Shown piece by piece: positions 1 to 8,790 of a stretch of DNA of 64,000 nucleotides. This stretch comes from Bradyrhizobium cajani (lineage in GTDB: Bacteria; Pseudomonadota; Alphaproteobacteria; Rhizobiales; Xanthobacteraceae): positions 62,001-126,000 of the forward strand of contig NZ_WQNE01000011.1 in the NCBI RefSeq assembly GCF_009759665.1, read 5' to 3'. Position 1 is the stretch's first letter; the number at the start of each line of letters is the position of its first letter. The translations under genes and the position numbers were made by a program. The notes below the pieces were generated by a model that was not told the origin of the DNA, did no database searches, and was given only the letters and a program-made list of their open reading frames with translations.

Positions 1-173
1 GGCCAGATCAGGTCGTCGGTGGTGAGCACGTTCTCGCGCACCATGCGCCGCGCCCATTCGGCCTTGCGGTTGCGGCGCGGACGGACGGTCAGATCGAGGG
101 CAGGGGAGGCGCTGGCGCCATCCCGGCGCGAAACCTCGCGCAATTCGATCGGACGTCCGTATTTGATCGCCAT
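1..173 (-). CDS. hemB: Delta-aminolevulinic acid dehydratase (porphobilinogen synthase), N-terminal part
   Basis: Only the first 57 codons lie in the window; the gene runs off the left edge. HemB condenses two 5-aminolevulinate molecules to porphobilinogen in cytoplasmic heme synthesis. The visible part holds the N-terminal signature of the family, RPRRNRKAEWARRMVRENV followed by LTTDDLIW, which is strongly conserved in alphaproteobacterial HemB. The ATG at 173 is preceded by a GGAGGAAGAG-type ribosome binding site. The catalytic lysines and metal site are outside the window. It is divergent from the DUF6163 gene that follows, the usual order in Bradyrhizobium. Confidence 0.9.
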   Translation of the reverse strand, partial: MAIKYGRPIELREVSRRDGASASPALDLTVRPRRNRKAEWARRMVRENVLTTDDLIW

Positions 174-296
174 CACTCTTCCTCCGGCTGGAATTATTCT
201 TATACCAGCTCGCACGGTTCCCGCCACCGCGGCTTGACCTGTCGCAAGGGATGGGCAGCCGATTGATTTTACGGGGCGAAGCAGCGACAAGGGGCC

Positions 297-788
297 ATGT
301 CCGAGATATCCACCCGCGATAGCGCCAATGCCAGGGACGCTGCCCGAGACAATGCCAGAGACAGTGCAATGTCGGTGGCGGCGATCTCGTCGGAACGGGC
401 CGAGTCCGACGACAATGTCTGGACGCGCCGGCTCGTGCTGTTTCTGCGGGTGATGGCGCTGCTCTCGATCCTGAAGGGTCTCTATCACTGGGCGCAAGTG
501 ACGGGTTTCGTCGGCGGCGAGGACGAGGCGTTCGAGAACCAGTCGATGGCCTGGCAGGCCGCGACCGTCTACTTCGCCGTGATCGAGCTCGTCGCCGCCG
601 TCGGTCTCTGGCTCGCCACGCCCTGGGGCGCGGTGGTGTGGCTGACGACCGTGGTGTCGATGGCGGTGATCGAATTGATGTTCCCCGGCATCTATGGCGG
701 CAGCCTGGTCGTGGTCGGTGTCGAAGCCTTCATGCTCGCTGCGTATCTCGCGCTGGCCTGGATGGCGGCGCGGGAACGGCCGCCGTAG
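297..788 (+). CDS. DUF6163 family integral membrane protein
   Basis: 163 aa. The first 40 residues are polar and rich in Asp, Ala and Arg. The rest forms about four hydrophobic helices (around 46-65, 85-105, 110-128 and 135-155). Family assignment rests on this pattern and on its position between hemB and the marR-type gene ldtR, where DUF6163 proteins are normally found. No catalytic motif is visible and the function is unknown. A later in-frame ATG (codon 25) could trim the polar N-terminus. It appears to be transcribed alone. Confidence 0.75.
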   Translation: MSEISTRDSANARDAARDNARDSAMSVAAISSERAESDDNVWTRRLVLFLRVMALLSILKGLYHWAQVTGFVGGEDEAFENQSMAWQAATVYFAVIELVAAVGLWLATPWGAVVWLTTVVSMAVIELMFPGIYGGSLVVVGVEAFMLAAYLALAWMAARERPP

Positions 789-1331
789 GGCAAAGACGAT
801 TCAACGCACGTGCTCTCGTGCCCCGTACGCAATGCAGCGCGCCCCTGGCGATGCGAAGCATGGTCCAGTGCGGCGTGATGCGTTGCAGAGCCGGTGCCCA
901 CTTCTCCACGATCTCGTTTTGGCTTGCTGGGTCCCGGACCTGCGCCTCGCTTGTCCGGGACACGATAGTGACGTTAGCGGAGTTGTGCGCGATTGGTTGA
1001 CCGCTGGTTGCCTAAAATTTGCGGTAAGTTTTCATTGACCAGCCTGTTCCGCCACAGCTGTTACGCGCCCGTTTCGAAACGGGGCGGGGCTGTATTGGAA
1101 TGCGACAACCCCGGCGGACGGAGGGTGAACAGGACCTTGCGAAGGTCAACAGACGGTTGCGAAAAGTCCTTGTGGCACAGGCTTAATCCGCAATTCACTG
1201 TCTTAAATTCATGATCTCTTTATTCTCTTATTTAAGCCGATCTTCAAACGAGCCCCTTAAGTTGCACCTATCAGACGGGACACAAGTTTCGTCGAATAAG
1301 TGTCGATAAAAACGACAACAGGGGAAGTGTC
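789..1331. other. Intergenic region with a degenerate repeat and the ldtR promoter region
   Basis: No convincing gene. Bases 812-965 look like a decayed Rhizobiales palindromic repeat: an arm with CCCCGTACGCAATGCAGCGC is answered by CTTGTCCGGGACACG, and the middle has the GAGCCGGTGCCCAC and GCTGGGTCCCGGACCTGCGC blocks seen in such elements. The remainder up to 1331 turns AT-rich from about 1195 and contains the promoter of the next gene. No clean -35/-10 pair could be chosen by eye. Confidence 0.4.
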
Positions 1332-1850
1332 ATGATGAAAGCCGTCGCAACTGCGGCAGATACCGCAGAGCGCGTCTCCGGCCAGCAGGGTTCGGTGCAG
1401 TCGCTCTATCTGGAAGCTTTGACTCTGGTGGAGCGGCTGCATCGCCGGCTCCTCGACGTCATCAAGGACGAATTCGATCGCCGCGGCCGCGCGGACATCA
1501 ATTCGGTGCAGGCCCTCTTGCTCTACAATATCGGCGACAAGGAGCTGACCGCTGGCGAGCTGCGCACGCGCGGCTACTATCTCGGCTCCAACGTCTCCTA
1601 CAATCTGAAGAAGCTCGTCGAGCTCGGCTTCCTCGATCATCAGCGCTCGCGCGTTGATCGCCGCTCGGTGCGCATCCGCCTGACCCCGCAGGGCCAGGAA
1701 GTCCGCCGCATCGTCGACGCGCTCTACCAGAAGCACGTCAAGACGGTCGAGCAGGTCGGTGGCATCTCCGGCGAGGAATTCTCCACGCTGAACAAGTCGC
1801 TGCACCGTCTCGAGCGGTTCTGGACCGACCAGATCCTGTACCGGCTCTGA
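1332..1850 (+). CDS. ldtR: MarR-family winged-helix transcriptional regulator LdtR
   Basis: 172 aa. The central region has the MarR winged-helix pattern: recognition region around 75-105 (LTAGELRTRGYYLGSNVSYN) and a wing with SRVDRRSVRIRLT at about 115-127. The sequence GYYLGSNVSYNLKKLVE is diagnostic of the LdtR group, which in Liberibacter controls an L,D-transpeptidase and osmotic stress tolerance (known for the family). No transpeptidase gene is adjacent here, so a target cannot be read from context. The start has a strong AGGGGAAG ribosome binding site; ATG codons at 1332 and 1335 are both possible. Confidence 0.85.
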   Translation: MMKAVATAADTAERVSGQQGSVQSLYLEALTLVERLHRRLLDVIKDEFDRRGRADINSVQALLLYNIGDKELTAGELRTRGYYLGSNVSYNLKKLVELGFLDHQRSRVDRRSVRIRLTPQGQEVRRIVDALYQKHVKTVEQVGGISGEEFSTLNKSLHRLERFWTDQILYRL

Positions 1851-1928
1851 TATTTCAAGCGACCAAGGCCAAGCCGGCCCCCAACAAGACCGGCAAGCCT
1901 CCCGAACGTGCCTGACTTCCCCAAGCGC

Positions 1929-1973
1929 GCCGGCCCGGATTCTGTCCGGACCGGTGCGTTTTGCCGTTTTTGC
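1929..1973 (+). terminator. Possible terminator of ldtR
   Basis: An imperfect hairpin (GCCGGCCCGGATT / TGTCCGGACCGG) lies 80 bases after the ldtR stop and is followed by two T-rich stretches. The stem has mismatches, so the call is tentative. Confidence 0.35.
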
Positions 1974-2051
1974 AGGTGCGAAAAAAATCTTCGGCCGGCG
2001 GGAACCAGATGGGAGCTCGCGTGCTTATCTCCTCCGGATCGGAGGATTTCG

Positions 2052-2288
2052 ATGCTGGTCGAGCGCGGGCTTCAGGCAATGAACGTGGAACTCGTGAGCG
2101 AGGCCTACGCCATCGCCGCGAATTACCTTCGCCGTTCCGGCGCGATCCCCGACTCCCTCGTCACGGACGAGCGCCTGCTCGGGATCATCGTCAAGCTGCT
2201 CCAGCACGGCGAATTCAACAAGATCAGGCTCGCCAACAAGGCGATCACGTGGTTCGAGACGCAGTCCGAGGCCCGCGCGGTTGCCTGA
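2052..2288 (+). CDS. Small conserved hypothetical protein
   Basis: 78 aa, soluble, with mixed helical content (starts MLVERGLQAMNVELVSEAYA and ends in a VRE-type acidic/alanine tail). The ATG at 2052 is chosen because GGAGG lies at 2041-2045, six bases upstream; a longer frame open from 1908 lacks such a site. It has no recognisable domain. It is followed 37 bases later by another short gene on the same strand, and the two may be co-transcribed ahead of glyA. Confidence 0.55.
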   Translation: MLVERGLQAMNVELVSEAYAIAANYLRRSGAIPDSLVTDERLLGIIVKLLQHGEFNKIRLANKAITWFETQSEARAVA

Positions 2289-2325
2289 TCAAAGTTCCAG
2301 CAATTCAAGTGAACCAGGGGGTGCC

Positions 2326-2547
2326 ATGGAAGCCGCCATCGACCGCATCATGCAGACCTATGACCTGCTCGCCAACCGTACGGCGGCGGCCAGCGAGGAG
2401 GCACGGGCCAAGGTGACGAACTACCTCAACACGTTGATGGAAGCCGGCGAAAGGGACACCCACAGGTTGACAGTCTGCGGCCTGACCTATCTGCGCCAGC
2501 TCGACGGCAGTGTGGACCCGGTGAAGGCGGGGTATACGGGGTTGTAG
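2326..2547 (+). CDS. Small conserved hypothetical protein
   Basis: 73 aa. The start ATG follows CAGGGGGTGCC, a good ribosome binding site. The first 50 residues are probably helical (DRIMQTYDLLANRTAAASEE) and amphipathic, ending in a short tail (VDPVKAGYTGL). No domain was recognised. It lies 265 bases before glyA, with the 78-aa gene just upstream on the same strand. Confidence 0.55.
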   Translation: MEAAIDRIMQTYDLLANRTAAASEEARAKVTNYLNTLMEAGERDTHRLTVCGLTYLRQLDGSVDPVKAGYTGL

Positions 2548-2811
2548 CGGCAGGTCGGCTCAGCTGGACTGGGGCAGCGTTCAAGGTCCGAACCGGACCC
2601 TTCAGGGCTATTCGGCGCGCGGGCGGTTGATGGAGCCGCCGGCCGCCCAGACCCTCCAATCCCCACCATATCTTGCATAAATATCAGGCCCGACCCGCAA
2701 ATGCTTGGCCGGGGGCGGGCGATGTGGTAGATCGCGCTCGCCGCTTCCGATCGCCACACCAGACCCGCCCGTAGCCCGCCAAAAGGCTGCGGCGGTGGAG
2801 ATATTCGCAAG

Positions 2812-4110
2812 ATGACGTCAGCCAAGACCGCCTCCGCGCCCGATTCGTTTTTCACCGCCTCGCTCGAGCAGGCCGACCCGGAAATCGCCGCCGCCATCAA
2901 GGGCGAGCTCGGCCGGCAGCGCCATGAGGTCGAGCTGATCGCTTCGGAGAACATCGTCAGCCGGGCCGTGCTGGAAGCGCAGGGTTCGGTGATGACCAAC
3001 AAATACGCGGAAGGCTATCCGGGCGCGCGCTACTATGGCGGTTGTGAGTGGGTCGACGTCGCCGAGAACCTCGCGATCGATCGCGCCAAGAAACTATTCG
3101 GCGCCAACTTCGCCAACGTGCAGCCGAACTCCGGCAGCCAGATGAACCAGGCGGTGTTCCTGGCGCTGCTCCAGCCCGGCGATACCTTCATGGGTCTCCA
3201 CCTTGCGGCCGGCGGTCATCTCACCCATGGCTCGCCCGTCAACATGAGCGGCAAGTGGTTCAAGGCCGCGCACTACACCGTGCGTCGCGAGGACCAGATC
3301 ATCGACATGGACGCGGTCGCCAAGCAGGCCGAAGAGGTCAAGCCGAAGCTGATCGTCGCCGGCGGCTCGGCCTATTCGCGCGCCTGGGACTTCAAGCGCT
3401 TCCGCGAGATCGCGGACAGCGTCGGCGCCTACCTCCTGGTCGACATGGCGCATTTCGCGGGCCTCGTCGCCGGCGGCGTGCATGCCTCGCCCGTGCCGCA
3501 TGCCCACGTCACCACCACCACGACGCACAAGTCGCTGCGTGGTCCGCGTGGCGGCCTGATCCTCAGCAACGACGAGACGCTCGCCAAGAAGCTCAATTCG
3601 GCGATCTTCCCGGGTCTCCAGGGCGGCCCCCTGATGCACGTGATCGCGGCGAAGGCAGTCGCCTTCGGCGAGGCGCTGCGTCCGGACTTCAAGGTCTATG
3701 CCAGGAACGTCGTCGAGAACGCCAAGGCGCTGGCCGAGGCGATGAAGAGCCACGGCTTCGACATTGTCTCCGGCGGCACCGATAACCACCTGATGCTGGT
3801 CGACCTCCGGCCGAAGGGCCTGAAGGGCAACGTCTCGGAGAAGGCGCTGGTTCGCGCCGCCATCACCTGCAACAAGAACGGCATTCCGTTCGACCCCGAA
3901 AAGCCCTTCGTCACCTCGGGCCTGCGTCTCGGCACCCCCGCGGCGACGACCCGCGGCTTCGGCGTCGCCGAATTCCAGCAGGTCGGCGGCATGATCGCCG
4001 AGGTCCTCAACGCGATCGCGCAGTCCGACGACGGCAAGGCGCCGCTGGTGGAAGCCGCGATCAAGGAACGGGTCAAGGCGCTCACCGATCGCTTCCCGAT
4101 CTATCAGTAA
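2812..4110 (+). CDS. glyA: Serine hydroxymethyltransferase
   Basis: 432 aa, the normal length. This cytoplasmic PLP enzyme interconverts serine plus tetrahydrofolate with glycine plus 5,10-methylene-tetrahydrofolate, feeding one-carbon metabolism. The PLP lysine is K240 in the THVTTTTTHKSLRGPRGG-like motif. The substrate-binding EGYPGARYYGG (67-77) and the DMAHFAGLVAGG stretch (211-222) are intact. It heads the conserved run glyA-nrdR-ribD-ribE-ribH-nusB-thiL; nrdR begins 28 bases after its stop, suggesting co-transcription. No glycine or folate riboswitch was recognised in the 264 bases upstream. Confidence 0.97.
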   Translation: MTSAKTASAPDSFFTASLEQADPEIAAAIKGELGRQRHEVELIASENIVSRAVLEAQGSVMTNKYAEGYPGARYYGGCEWVDVAENLAIDRAKKLFGANFANVQPNSGSQMNQAVFLALLQPGDTFMGLHLAAGGHLTHGSPVNMSGKWFKAAHYTVRREDQIIDMDAVAKQAEEVKPKLIVAGGSAYSRAWDFKRFREIADSVGAYLLVDMAHFAGLVAGGVHASPVPHAHVTTTTTHKSLRGPRGGLILSNDETLAKKLNSAIFPGLQGGPLMHVIAAKAVAFGEALRPDFKVYARNVVENAKALAEAMKSHGFDIVSGGTDNHLMLVDLRPKGLKGNVSEKALVRAAITCNKNGIPFDPEKPFVTSGLRLGTPAATTRGFGVAEFQQVGGMIAEVLNAIAQSDDGKAPLVEAAIKERVKALTDRFPIYQ

Positions 4111-4138
4111 GGCCAAGAAAACCGGTCAAGGCAAACGG

Positions 4139-4621
4139 ATGCGCTGCCCGAACTGCAACAGTCTCGATACGCAGGTAAAGGACTCGCGTCCGACCGAGGA
4201 CTCTTCCGTGATCCGCAGGCGGCGCGTGTGCGTCGCCTGCAACTTCCGCTTCACCACCTTCGAGCGCGTGCAGCTGCGCGAGCTCACGGTGATCAAGCGC
4301 AACGGCCGCCGCGTGCCGTTCGACCGCGACAAGCTGATGCGCTCGGTGCAGATCTCACTTCGCAAGCGCCAGGTCGAGCCGGAGCGGGTGGAGAAGATGG
4401 TCTCCACCATCGTGCGCGAGCTCGAGACCGGCGGTGAGGCCGAGATCTCCTCCGAGGTGATCGGCGAGACCGTGATGGAGCATCTGCGCACGCTCGACGA
4501 CGTCGCCTATGTGCGCTTTGCTTCCGTCTACCGCAATTTCCGCGAGGCCAAGGATTTCGCCGACGTGCTCGGCGAGCTCTCCGGCGAGGAGGAAGCGCGG
4601 CTCGCCGCGATCCGCAAATGA
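4139..4621 (+). CDS. nrdR: Transcriptional repressor NrdR
   Basis: 160 aa. NrdR represses ribonucleotide reductase genes in response to ATP/dATP. The N-terminal zinc ribbon has C3, C6, C31 and C34; the ATP-cone domain follows from about residue 49 (VIKRNGRRVPFDRDKL onwards). Both parts are intact and full length. The stop codon overlaps the ribD start (ATGA at 4618-4621), so translation of the two is probably coupled. The order glyA-nrdR-ribD is conserved in alphaproteobacteria. Confidence 0.96.
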   Translation: MRCPNCNSLDTQVKDSRPTEDSSVIRRRRVCVACNFRFTTFERVQLRELTVIKRNGRRVPFDRDKLMRSVQISLRKRQVEPERVEKMVSTIVRELETGGEAEISSEVIGETVMEHLRTLDDVAYVRFASVYRNFREAKDFADVLGELSGEEEARLAAIRK

Positions 4622-5766
4622 TCTTCCGCATCCTGGAGGATCAGTTCGCGCAGAAGGCGCGCGAGGCCAGGGACGCCGACCTTCGCTTCATGCAGCTTGC
4701 GCTGGCGCTGGGTAAGCGCGGGCAGGGACGCACCTCGCCCAATCCGGCTGTGGGCGCCGTCATCGTCAAGGACGGTGTCATCGTCGGCCGCGGCTGGACG
4801 CAAGCAGGCGGGCGGCCGCATGCCGAGCCCGAGGCGCTGCGGCGCGCAGGCGAGGCAGCGCGCGGCGCCACGCTCTATGTCACGCTGGAGCCGTGCTCGC
4901 ATTTCGGCAAGTCGCCGCCCTGCGCCGACGCGGTGATCGCGGCCGGCATCAAGCGCGTGGTGGCGGCGGTCGAGGATCCCAATCCGGAAGTGGCCGGCCA
5001 GGGCCATGCGCGCCTGCGCGCCGCGGGCATTACCGTTGACGTGGGTCTGTGCGCGGCAGAAGCCGCATTCGACCACGCCGGCCATTTCCGCCGCATCCGC
5101 GGCAAGCGCCCCCATGTGATCCTGAAGCTCGCGGTCTCGCCCGACGGCAAGATCGGCGCGGCCGGCGGCAAGCCGGTCGCGATCACGGGCGAAGCCGTGC
5201 GCGATCGCGTGCATCTCTTGCGCGCGCAGAGTGATGCGATCCTGGTCGGCATCGGCACGGTGCTGGCGGACGATCCGCTTCTCAACTGCCGCCTGCCGGG
5301 CATGGCGGCGCGCTCGCCGGTCCGGGTGGTGCTCGACCAGAGCCTGCGGATTCCGGCCTCGAGCCAGCTGGTGCGCTCGGCGCGCGAGACTCCGCTCTGG
5401 GTGATCCGCTCGGAGCTTGCGGAAGCTGCGGCCGCCACGCGGCTGGGCGCTGCCGGCGCACAGCTCATCCGTGTACCGCCCGCAAGTGCTTCCGGGCTCG
5501 ATCTTGCGGCCGTACTGCATGCGCTGGCCGAGAAAGGCATCACGCGGCTGATGGTCGAGGGCGGCAGCCGCGTCGCCGCTTCGTTCGTCGCGGCCGATCT
5601 CGTCGACGAGATCTGGCTGTTCCGCGGCGCGGAAGAGGTCGGCTCCGGCGGCGTCGATGCGCTCGATGCATTGCCCCTGTCGAAAATCACGCAGTCGCCG
5701 GCCTATAAGGTTCATGCTAGCGAGACCTTCGACAAGGATACTCTCACCATCTACGAGCGCGCCTAA
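4618..5766 (+). CDS. ribD: Bifunctional diaminohydroxyphosphoribosylaminopyrimidine deaminase / 5-amino-6-(5-phosphoribosylamino)uracil reductase
   Basis: 382 aa. RibD carries out two consecutive steps of riboflavin synthesis. The N-terminal deaminase domain has the zinc and proton-transfer motif HAE at 68-70 and the cysteines C93 and C102 in PCSHFGKSPPC. The C-terminal reductase domain begins near residue 150 (HVILKLAVSPDGKI) and ends with LMVEGGSRVAASF. It overlaps nrdR by four bases and ribE begins one base after its stop. The first 20 residues (MIFRILEDQFAQKAREARDA) are longer than usual, and a start near codon 24 cannot be excluded. Confidence 0.95.
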   Translation: MIFRILEDQFAQKAREARDADLRFMQLALALGKRGQGRTSPNPAVGAVIVKDGVIVGRGWTQAGGRPHAEPEALRRAGEAARGATLYVTLEPCSHFGKSPPCADAVIAAGIKRVVAAVEDPNPEVAGQGHARLRAAGITVDVGLCAAEAAFDHAGHFRRIRGKRPHVILKLAVSPDGKIGAAGGKPVAITGEAVRDRVHLLRAQSDAILVGIGTVLADDPLLNCRLPGMAARSPVRVVLDQSLRIPASSQLVRSARETPLWVIRSELAEAAAATRLGAAGAQLIRVPPASASGLDLAAVLHALAEKGITRLMVEGGSRVAASFVAADLVDEIWLFRGAEEVGSGGVDALDALPLSKITQSPAYKVHASETFDKDTLTIYERA

Positions 5767-5767
5767 C

Positions 5768-6376
5768 ATGTTCACCGGCATTGTCACCGATATCGGCGAG
5801 ATCGTCGGCTTCACGCCGACCGCGCAGGGCCAGTTGCACCGGCTGCGCATCGCCTGCCGCTATGATCAGACCACCATTGCCGACGGCGCCTCGATCGCCT
5901 GCAACGGCGTCTGCCTGACGGTGGTCGCCTCCGGCGCTGAGAGCGGCAGAACCTGGTTTGACGTCGATGCCGCCGCCGAGACGCTGGCGCTGACGACGGC
6001 AAAGCACTGGAAGGTCGGCACAAAGCTCAACCTCGAGCGCGCGCTGAAGATCGGCGACGAGCTCGGCGGCCACATCGTCGCGGGCCATGCCGACGGCATC
6101 GCGACGCTTCTCAGCCGCGAGGATCTGCCCGACATGGCGCGGTTCGAGCTCTCGACCACGCGGGAGCTGGCGCGGTTCGTCGCCACCAAGGGCTCGATCA
6201 CGCTCGACGGCGTCTCGCTGACGATCAATACGGTGAAGGACGCGACCTTTTCGGTGCTGATCATTCCGCACACGCTGACAGTGACCACGATCGGTGCCTG
6301 GAAGGCGGGCGCCGAGGTCAATATCGAGGTCGACCTGATGGCCCGCTACGCAGCGCGGCTGACGGAAATGAAGTGA
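5768..6376 (+). CDS. ribE: Riboflavin synthase alpha subunit
   Basis: 202 aa. It catalyses dismutation of two 6,7-dimethyl-8-ribityllumazine molecules to riboflavin. It starts with the invariant MFTGIV and contains two lumazine-binding repeats (about 1-95 and 96-190), each with a GVCLTV / GVSLTI motif. The ATG at 5768 is one base after the ribD stop; a longer upstream in-frame extension would overlap ribD and lacks the MFTGIV start. It is part of the glyA-thiL run. The gene following it after a palindromic repeat is ribH. Confidence 0.96.
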   Translation: MFTGIVTDIGEIVGFTPTAQGQLHRLRIACRYDQTTIADGASIACNGVCLTVVASGAESGRTWFDVDAAAETLALTTAKHWKVGTKLNLERALKIGDELGGHIVAGHADGIATLLSREDLPDMARFELSTTRELARFVATKGSITLDGVSLTINTVKDATFSVLIIPHTLTVTTIGAWKAGAEVNIEVDLMARYAARLTEMK

Positions 6377-6388
6377 CCGGCGAAGCCG

Positions 6389-6460
6389 GTCATTCCGGGC
6401 GATGCGCAGCGTCGAACCCGGAATCTCGAGATTCCGGGTCGCTTCGCGCCCCGGAATGAC
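6389..6460. repeat. Palindromic intergenic repeat, family 1 (GTCATTCCGG type)
   Basis: Begins GTCATTCCGGG and ends CCCCGGAATGAC, with a central AACCCGGAATCTCGAGATTCCGGGT palindrome. Related copies lie at 48373-48473 and 50497-50575. The adjacent GACCGGCGAAGCCGGTC hairpin right after ribE could act as a processing or attenuation site between ribE and ribH. Confidence 0.8.
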
Positions 6461-6533
6461 AATGTCTTTGAACTTGGCTTACCAGCCTGCGGCGACTACA
6501 TAACGCGCCGACCACTGTAGAACGGATTTGACG

Positions 6534-7025
6534 ATGGCAGACGCGCGGCGCGCACCCCTGAAGGACCAGACCGACATCGCCGGCGCGCGTGCGCTGATTG
6601 TCGAGGCCCGGTTCTATGACGATCTCCAGGACGCGCTTCTGGACGGCGCGGTCGCCGAGCTGAAGGCGGCTGGCCTCACGCACGACGTCATCACGGTTCC
6701 CGGTGCGCTGGAGATCCCCGCGGCGGTGGCGATCGCGGTCGATGCCGCGGCGGCGAGCGGCAAGCCCTATGACGCGGTGATCGCGCTCGGCTGCGTGATC
6801 CGCGGCGACACCATCCATTTCGAGATCGTCTCGCAGGAATCCTCGCGCGCGCTGATGGACCTTGCGGTGGTGCGAAAGCTGCCGCTCGGCAACGGCATCC
6901 TCACCGTCAACACCGAGGCGCAGGCTTGGGCGCGGGCGCGCGCCAGCGAGCTCAACAAGGGCGGCGATGCCGCACGCGCCGCGCTTGCGATGCTGCGTAT
7001 CAAGCGCCGTTTGGCGCAGGCCTGA
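6534..7025 (+). CDS. ribH: 6,7-dimethyl-8-ribityllumazine synthase
   Basis: 163 aa. It condenses 5-amino-6-ribitylaminouracil with 3,4-dihydroxy-2-butanone 4-phosphate, giving the substrate of RibE. Conserved stretches include VPGALEIP (about 58-65), ALGCVIRGDTIHFEIV with the catalytic histidine, and LGNGILTVNT. The ATG at 6534 is preferred over a TTG two codons earlier. nusB starts three bases after the stop, as is common in alphaproteobacteria. It is full length. Confidence 0.95.
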   Translation: MADARRAPLKDQTDIAGARALIVEARFYDDLQDALLDGAVAELKAAGLTHDVITVPGALEIPAAVAIAVDAAAASGKPYDAVIALGCVIRGDTIHFEIVSQESSRALMDLAVVRKLPLGNGILTVNTEAQAWARARASELNKGGDAARAALAMLRIKRRLAQA

Positions 7026-7028
7026 GCC

Positions 7029-7526
7029 ATGGCTGACAACAGCAAAAAGCCGGCGGGCACCCAGGAAAAGAAGGCGAACCGCCGCGGTGCGGCACGGCTC
7101 GCCGCCGTTCAGGCGCTGTATCAGATGGACATCGCGGGTGCCGGCATCAACGACATCTTCGCCGAGTTCGAGAGCCACTGGCTCGGCAACGAAGTCGAGG
7201 GCGACACCTACCTGCCGGCGGAAGCCGCGTTCTTCCGCGACGTCGTCTCCGGCGTCGTGCGCGACCAGAAGAAGCTCGATCCCCTGATTGACGAGGCGCT
7301 GTCGAAGGGCTGGCCCTTGAAGCGGATCGAGGCGATTCTGCGCGCGGTGCTGCGGGCGGGGGCCTATGAGCTCCAGCACCGCAAGGATGTGCCGGGCCGC
7401 GTCGTGGTCTCCGAATATGTCGACGTCGCGAATGCCTTCGTCGATCGCGAGGAGACCGGCATGGTGAATGCGGTGCTCGACCAGATCGGCCGCCAGTTCC
7501 GCGGTGACGAGTTCGGGCGGGGGTAA
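7029..7526 (+). CDS. nusB: Transcription antitermination factor NusB
   Basis: 165 aa, all-helical RNA-binding protein. NusB with S10 (NusE) binds boxA in rRNA leader transcripts and supports antitermination. Typical NusB features are RGAARLAAVQALYQMDIAG (about 18-36), KKLDPLIDEALSKGWPLKR and the C-terminal VVVSEYVDVANAFVDREE. The lysine-rich N-terminus (KKPAGTQEKKANRR) is usual for rhizobial versions. It follows ribH by three bases. Confidence 0.95.
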   Translation: MADNSKKPAGTQEKKANRRGAARLAAVQALYQMDIAGAGINDIFAEFESHWLGNEVEGDTYLPAEAAFFRDVVSGVVRDQKKLDPLIDEALSKGWPLKRIEAILRAVLRAGAYELQHRKDVPGRVVVSEYVDVANAFVDREETGMVNAVLDQIGRQFRGDEFGRG

Positions 7527-7539
7527 GTCACACATTCCG

Positions 7540-7644
7540 CTGTCATCACCCGCGAAAGCGGGTGATCCAGTACGCCGCGGCAGCGGTAATTGGTATCAGG
7601 CGTCTCGGCGTACTGGATCGCCCGGTCAGGCCGGGCGATGACAG
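7540..7644. repeat. Palindromic intergenic repeat, family 2 (CTGTCATC..CGGGCGATGACAG)
   Basis: Outer arms CTGTCATCACCCGCG and CCGGGCGATGACAG, with an inner pair GATCCAGTACGCCG / CGGCGTACTGGATC. A second copy of the same design is at 38539-38647. It separates nusB from thiL. Confidence 0.8.
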
Positions 7645-7665
7645 TGGAGTGCAGGGCTGACATCG

Positions 7666-8664
7666 ATGACCACTCCGCAAAACCCCTCCGGCGAAGACTC
7701 CCTCATCGCGCGCTATTTCAAGCCGCTCGCGACAGATCCTGGCGCGTTCGGGCTGGTCGATGATGCCGCCATCCTGTCCGCATCGGGCGACGACATCGTC
7801 GTCACCACCGACGCCGTGATCGAGGGCGTGCACTATCTTGCCAGCGATCCCCCCGATACCATTGCGCGCAAGGCGCTGCGGGTGAACCTGTCCGATCTCG
7901 CTGCCAAGGGCGCGGTGCCGGCCGGCTTCGTGCTGACGCTGGCGCTGCGCAGCAAGGAGGACGCCTGGCTCCAGCCGTTTGCGGACGCCTTGGGCGAGGA
8001 CGCAAGAACCTTCGCGTGCCCGCTGCTCGGCGGCGACACGGTGTCGACACCGGGGCCGCAGATGATCTCGATCACCGCTTTCGGCCGCGTGCCGCAGGGG
8101 CGGATGGTTGGCCGCACCGGCGCGCGGCCGGGCGACCGCATCCTGGTGACGGGGACGATCGGCGATGCCGCGCTCGGCCTCGACGTGCTCACAGGCGGAG
8201 AGGTGGCGAAGGCGCTCGCATCCGATCCCGTTGCACGGGACTATCTGGTCTCGCGCTATCGCGTCCCGCAGCCGCGCAATTTGCTGGCGCAGGCCGTGCG
8301 GGACCTTGCGTCAGCGGCGATGGACGTGTCCGACGGGCTCGCCGGCGATCTGACAAAACTATGTGCGGCGTCCGGCGTATCGGCTACGGTCAACGTGGCG
8401 GGCGTCCCCCTCTCAGCCGCGGCGGCCGGACTGGTTGCGCGAAACGCTGTTTGCGTTGAGACGCTGTTGGCCGGGGGCGACGATTACGAGGTGCTGTGCA
8501 CGGTGCCGCCAGCACTGAGCGACGCGCTGATTGCCGCGGGGCAGGCGGCAGGCCTTGCCGTCACGGCGATTGGCACGATCCTCGCAGGCCGTGAGCGGCC
8601 GCGCTTTTTGGACGGGCAGGGCCAGGAACTGGCCCTGAAGCAGCTGTCCTACAGCCACTTCTGA
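7666..8664 (+). CDS. thiL: Thiamine-monophosphate kinase
   Basis: 332 aa. ThiL phosphorylates thiamine monophosphate to the cofactor thiamine diphosphate using ATP. Family signatures are VDDAA near residue 31, VVTTDAVIEGVHYL (about 45-58), NLSDLAAKGA, and MDVSDGLAGDLTKL near 224; these acidic motifs bind magnesium and ATP in the family. It ends the conserved glyA-to-thiL gene run but is separated from nusB by a 105-bp palindromic repeat, so it may have its own promoter or be subject to attenuation. Confidence 0.93.
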   Translation: MTTPQNPSGEDSLIARYFKPLATDPGAFGLVDDAAILSASGDDIVVTTDAVIEGVHYLASDPPDTIARKALRVNLSDLAAKGAVPAGFVLTLALRSKEDAWLQPFADALGEDARTFACPLLGGDTVSTPGPQMISITAFGRVPQGRMVGRTGARPGDRILVTGTIGDAALGLDVLTGGEVAKALASDPVARDYLVSRYRVPQPRNLLAQAVRDLASAAMDVSDGLAGDLTKLCAASGVSATVNVAGVPLSAAAAGLVARNAVCVETLLAGGDDYEVLCTVPPALSDALIAAGQAAGLAVTAIGTILAGRERPRFLDGQGQELALKQLSYSHF

Positions 8665-8790
8665 ATTCAAGTCCGCCCCGACCCCGATTCATCCTCCGGC
8701 TCTTCCCGGCTGCCGCGTGTCGCAACCCCGGCGACAGCAAGCCGATGTATCACCGCCATAGATGCGACAGCAGCCAATGGATGTGATTCG

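Noticed and set aside
2548..2811. Riboswitch upstream of glyA
   Set aside because: The spacer has GC-rich hairpin potential, but no recognisable glycine, SAM or folate aptamer core was seen.
3094..4116. Long open frame antisense to glyA
   Set aside because: It is a GC-rich shadow with Arg/Asp/Leu-rich low-complexity translation and no ribosome binding site; glyA on the other strand is certain.
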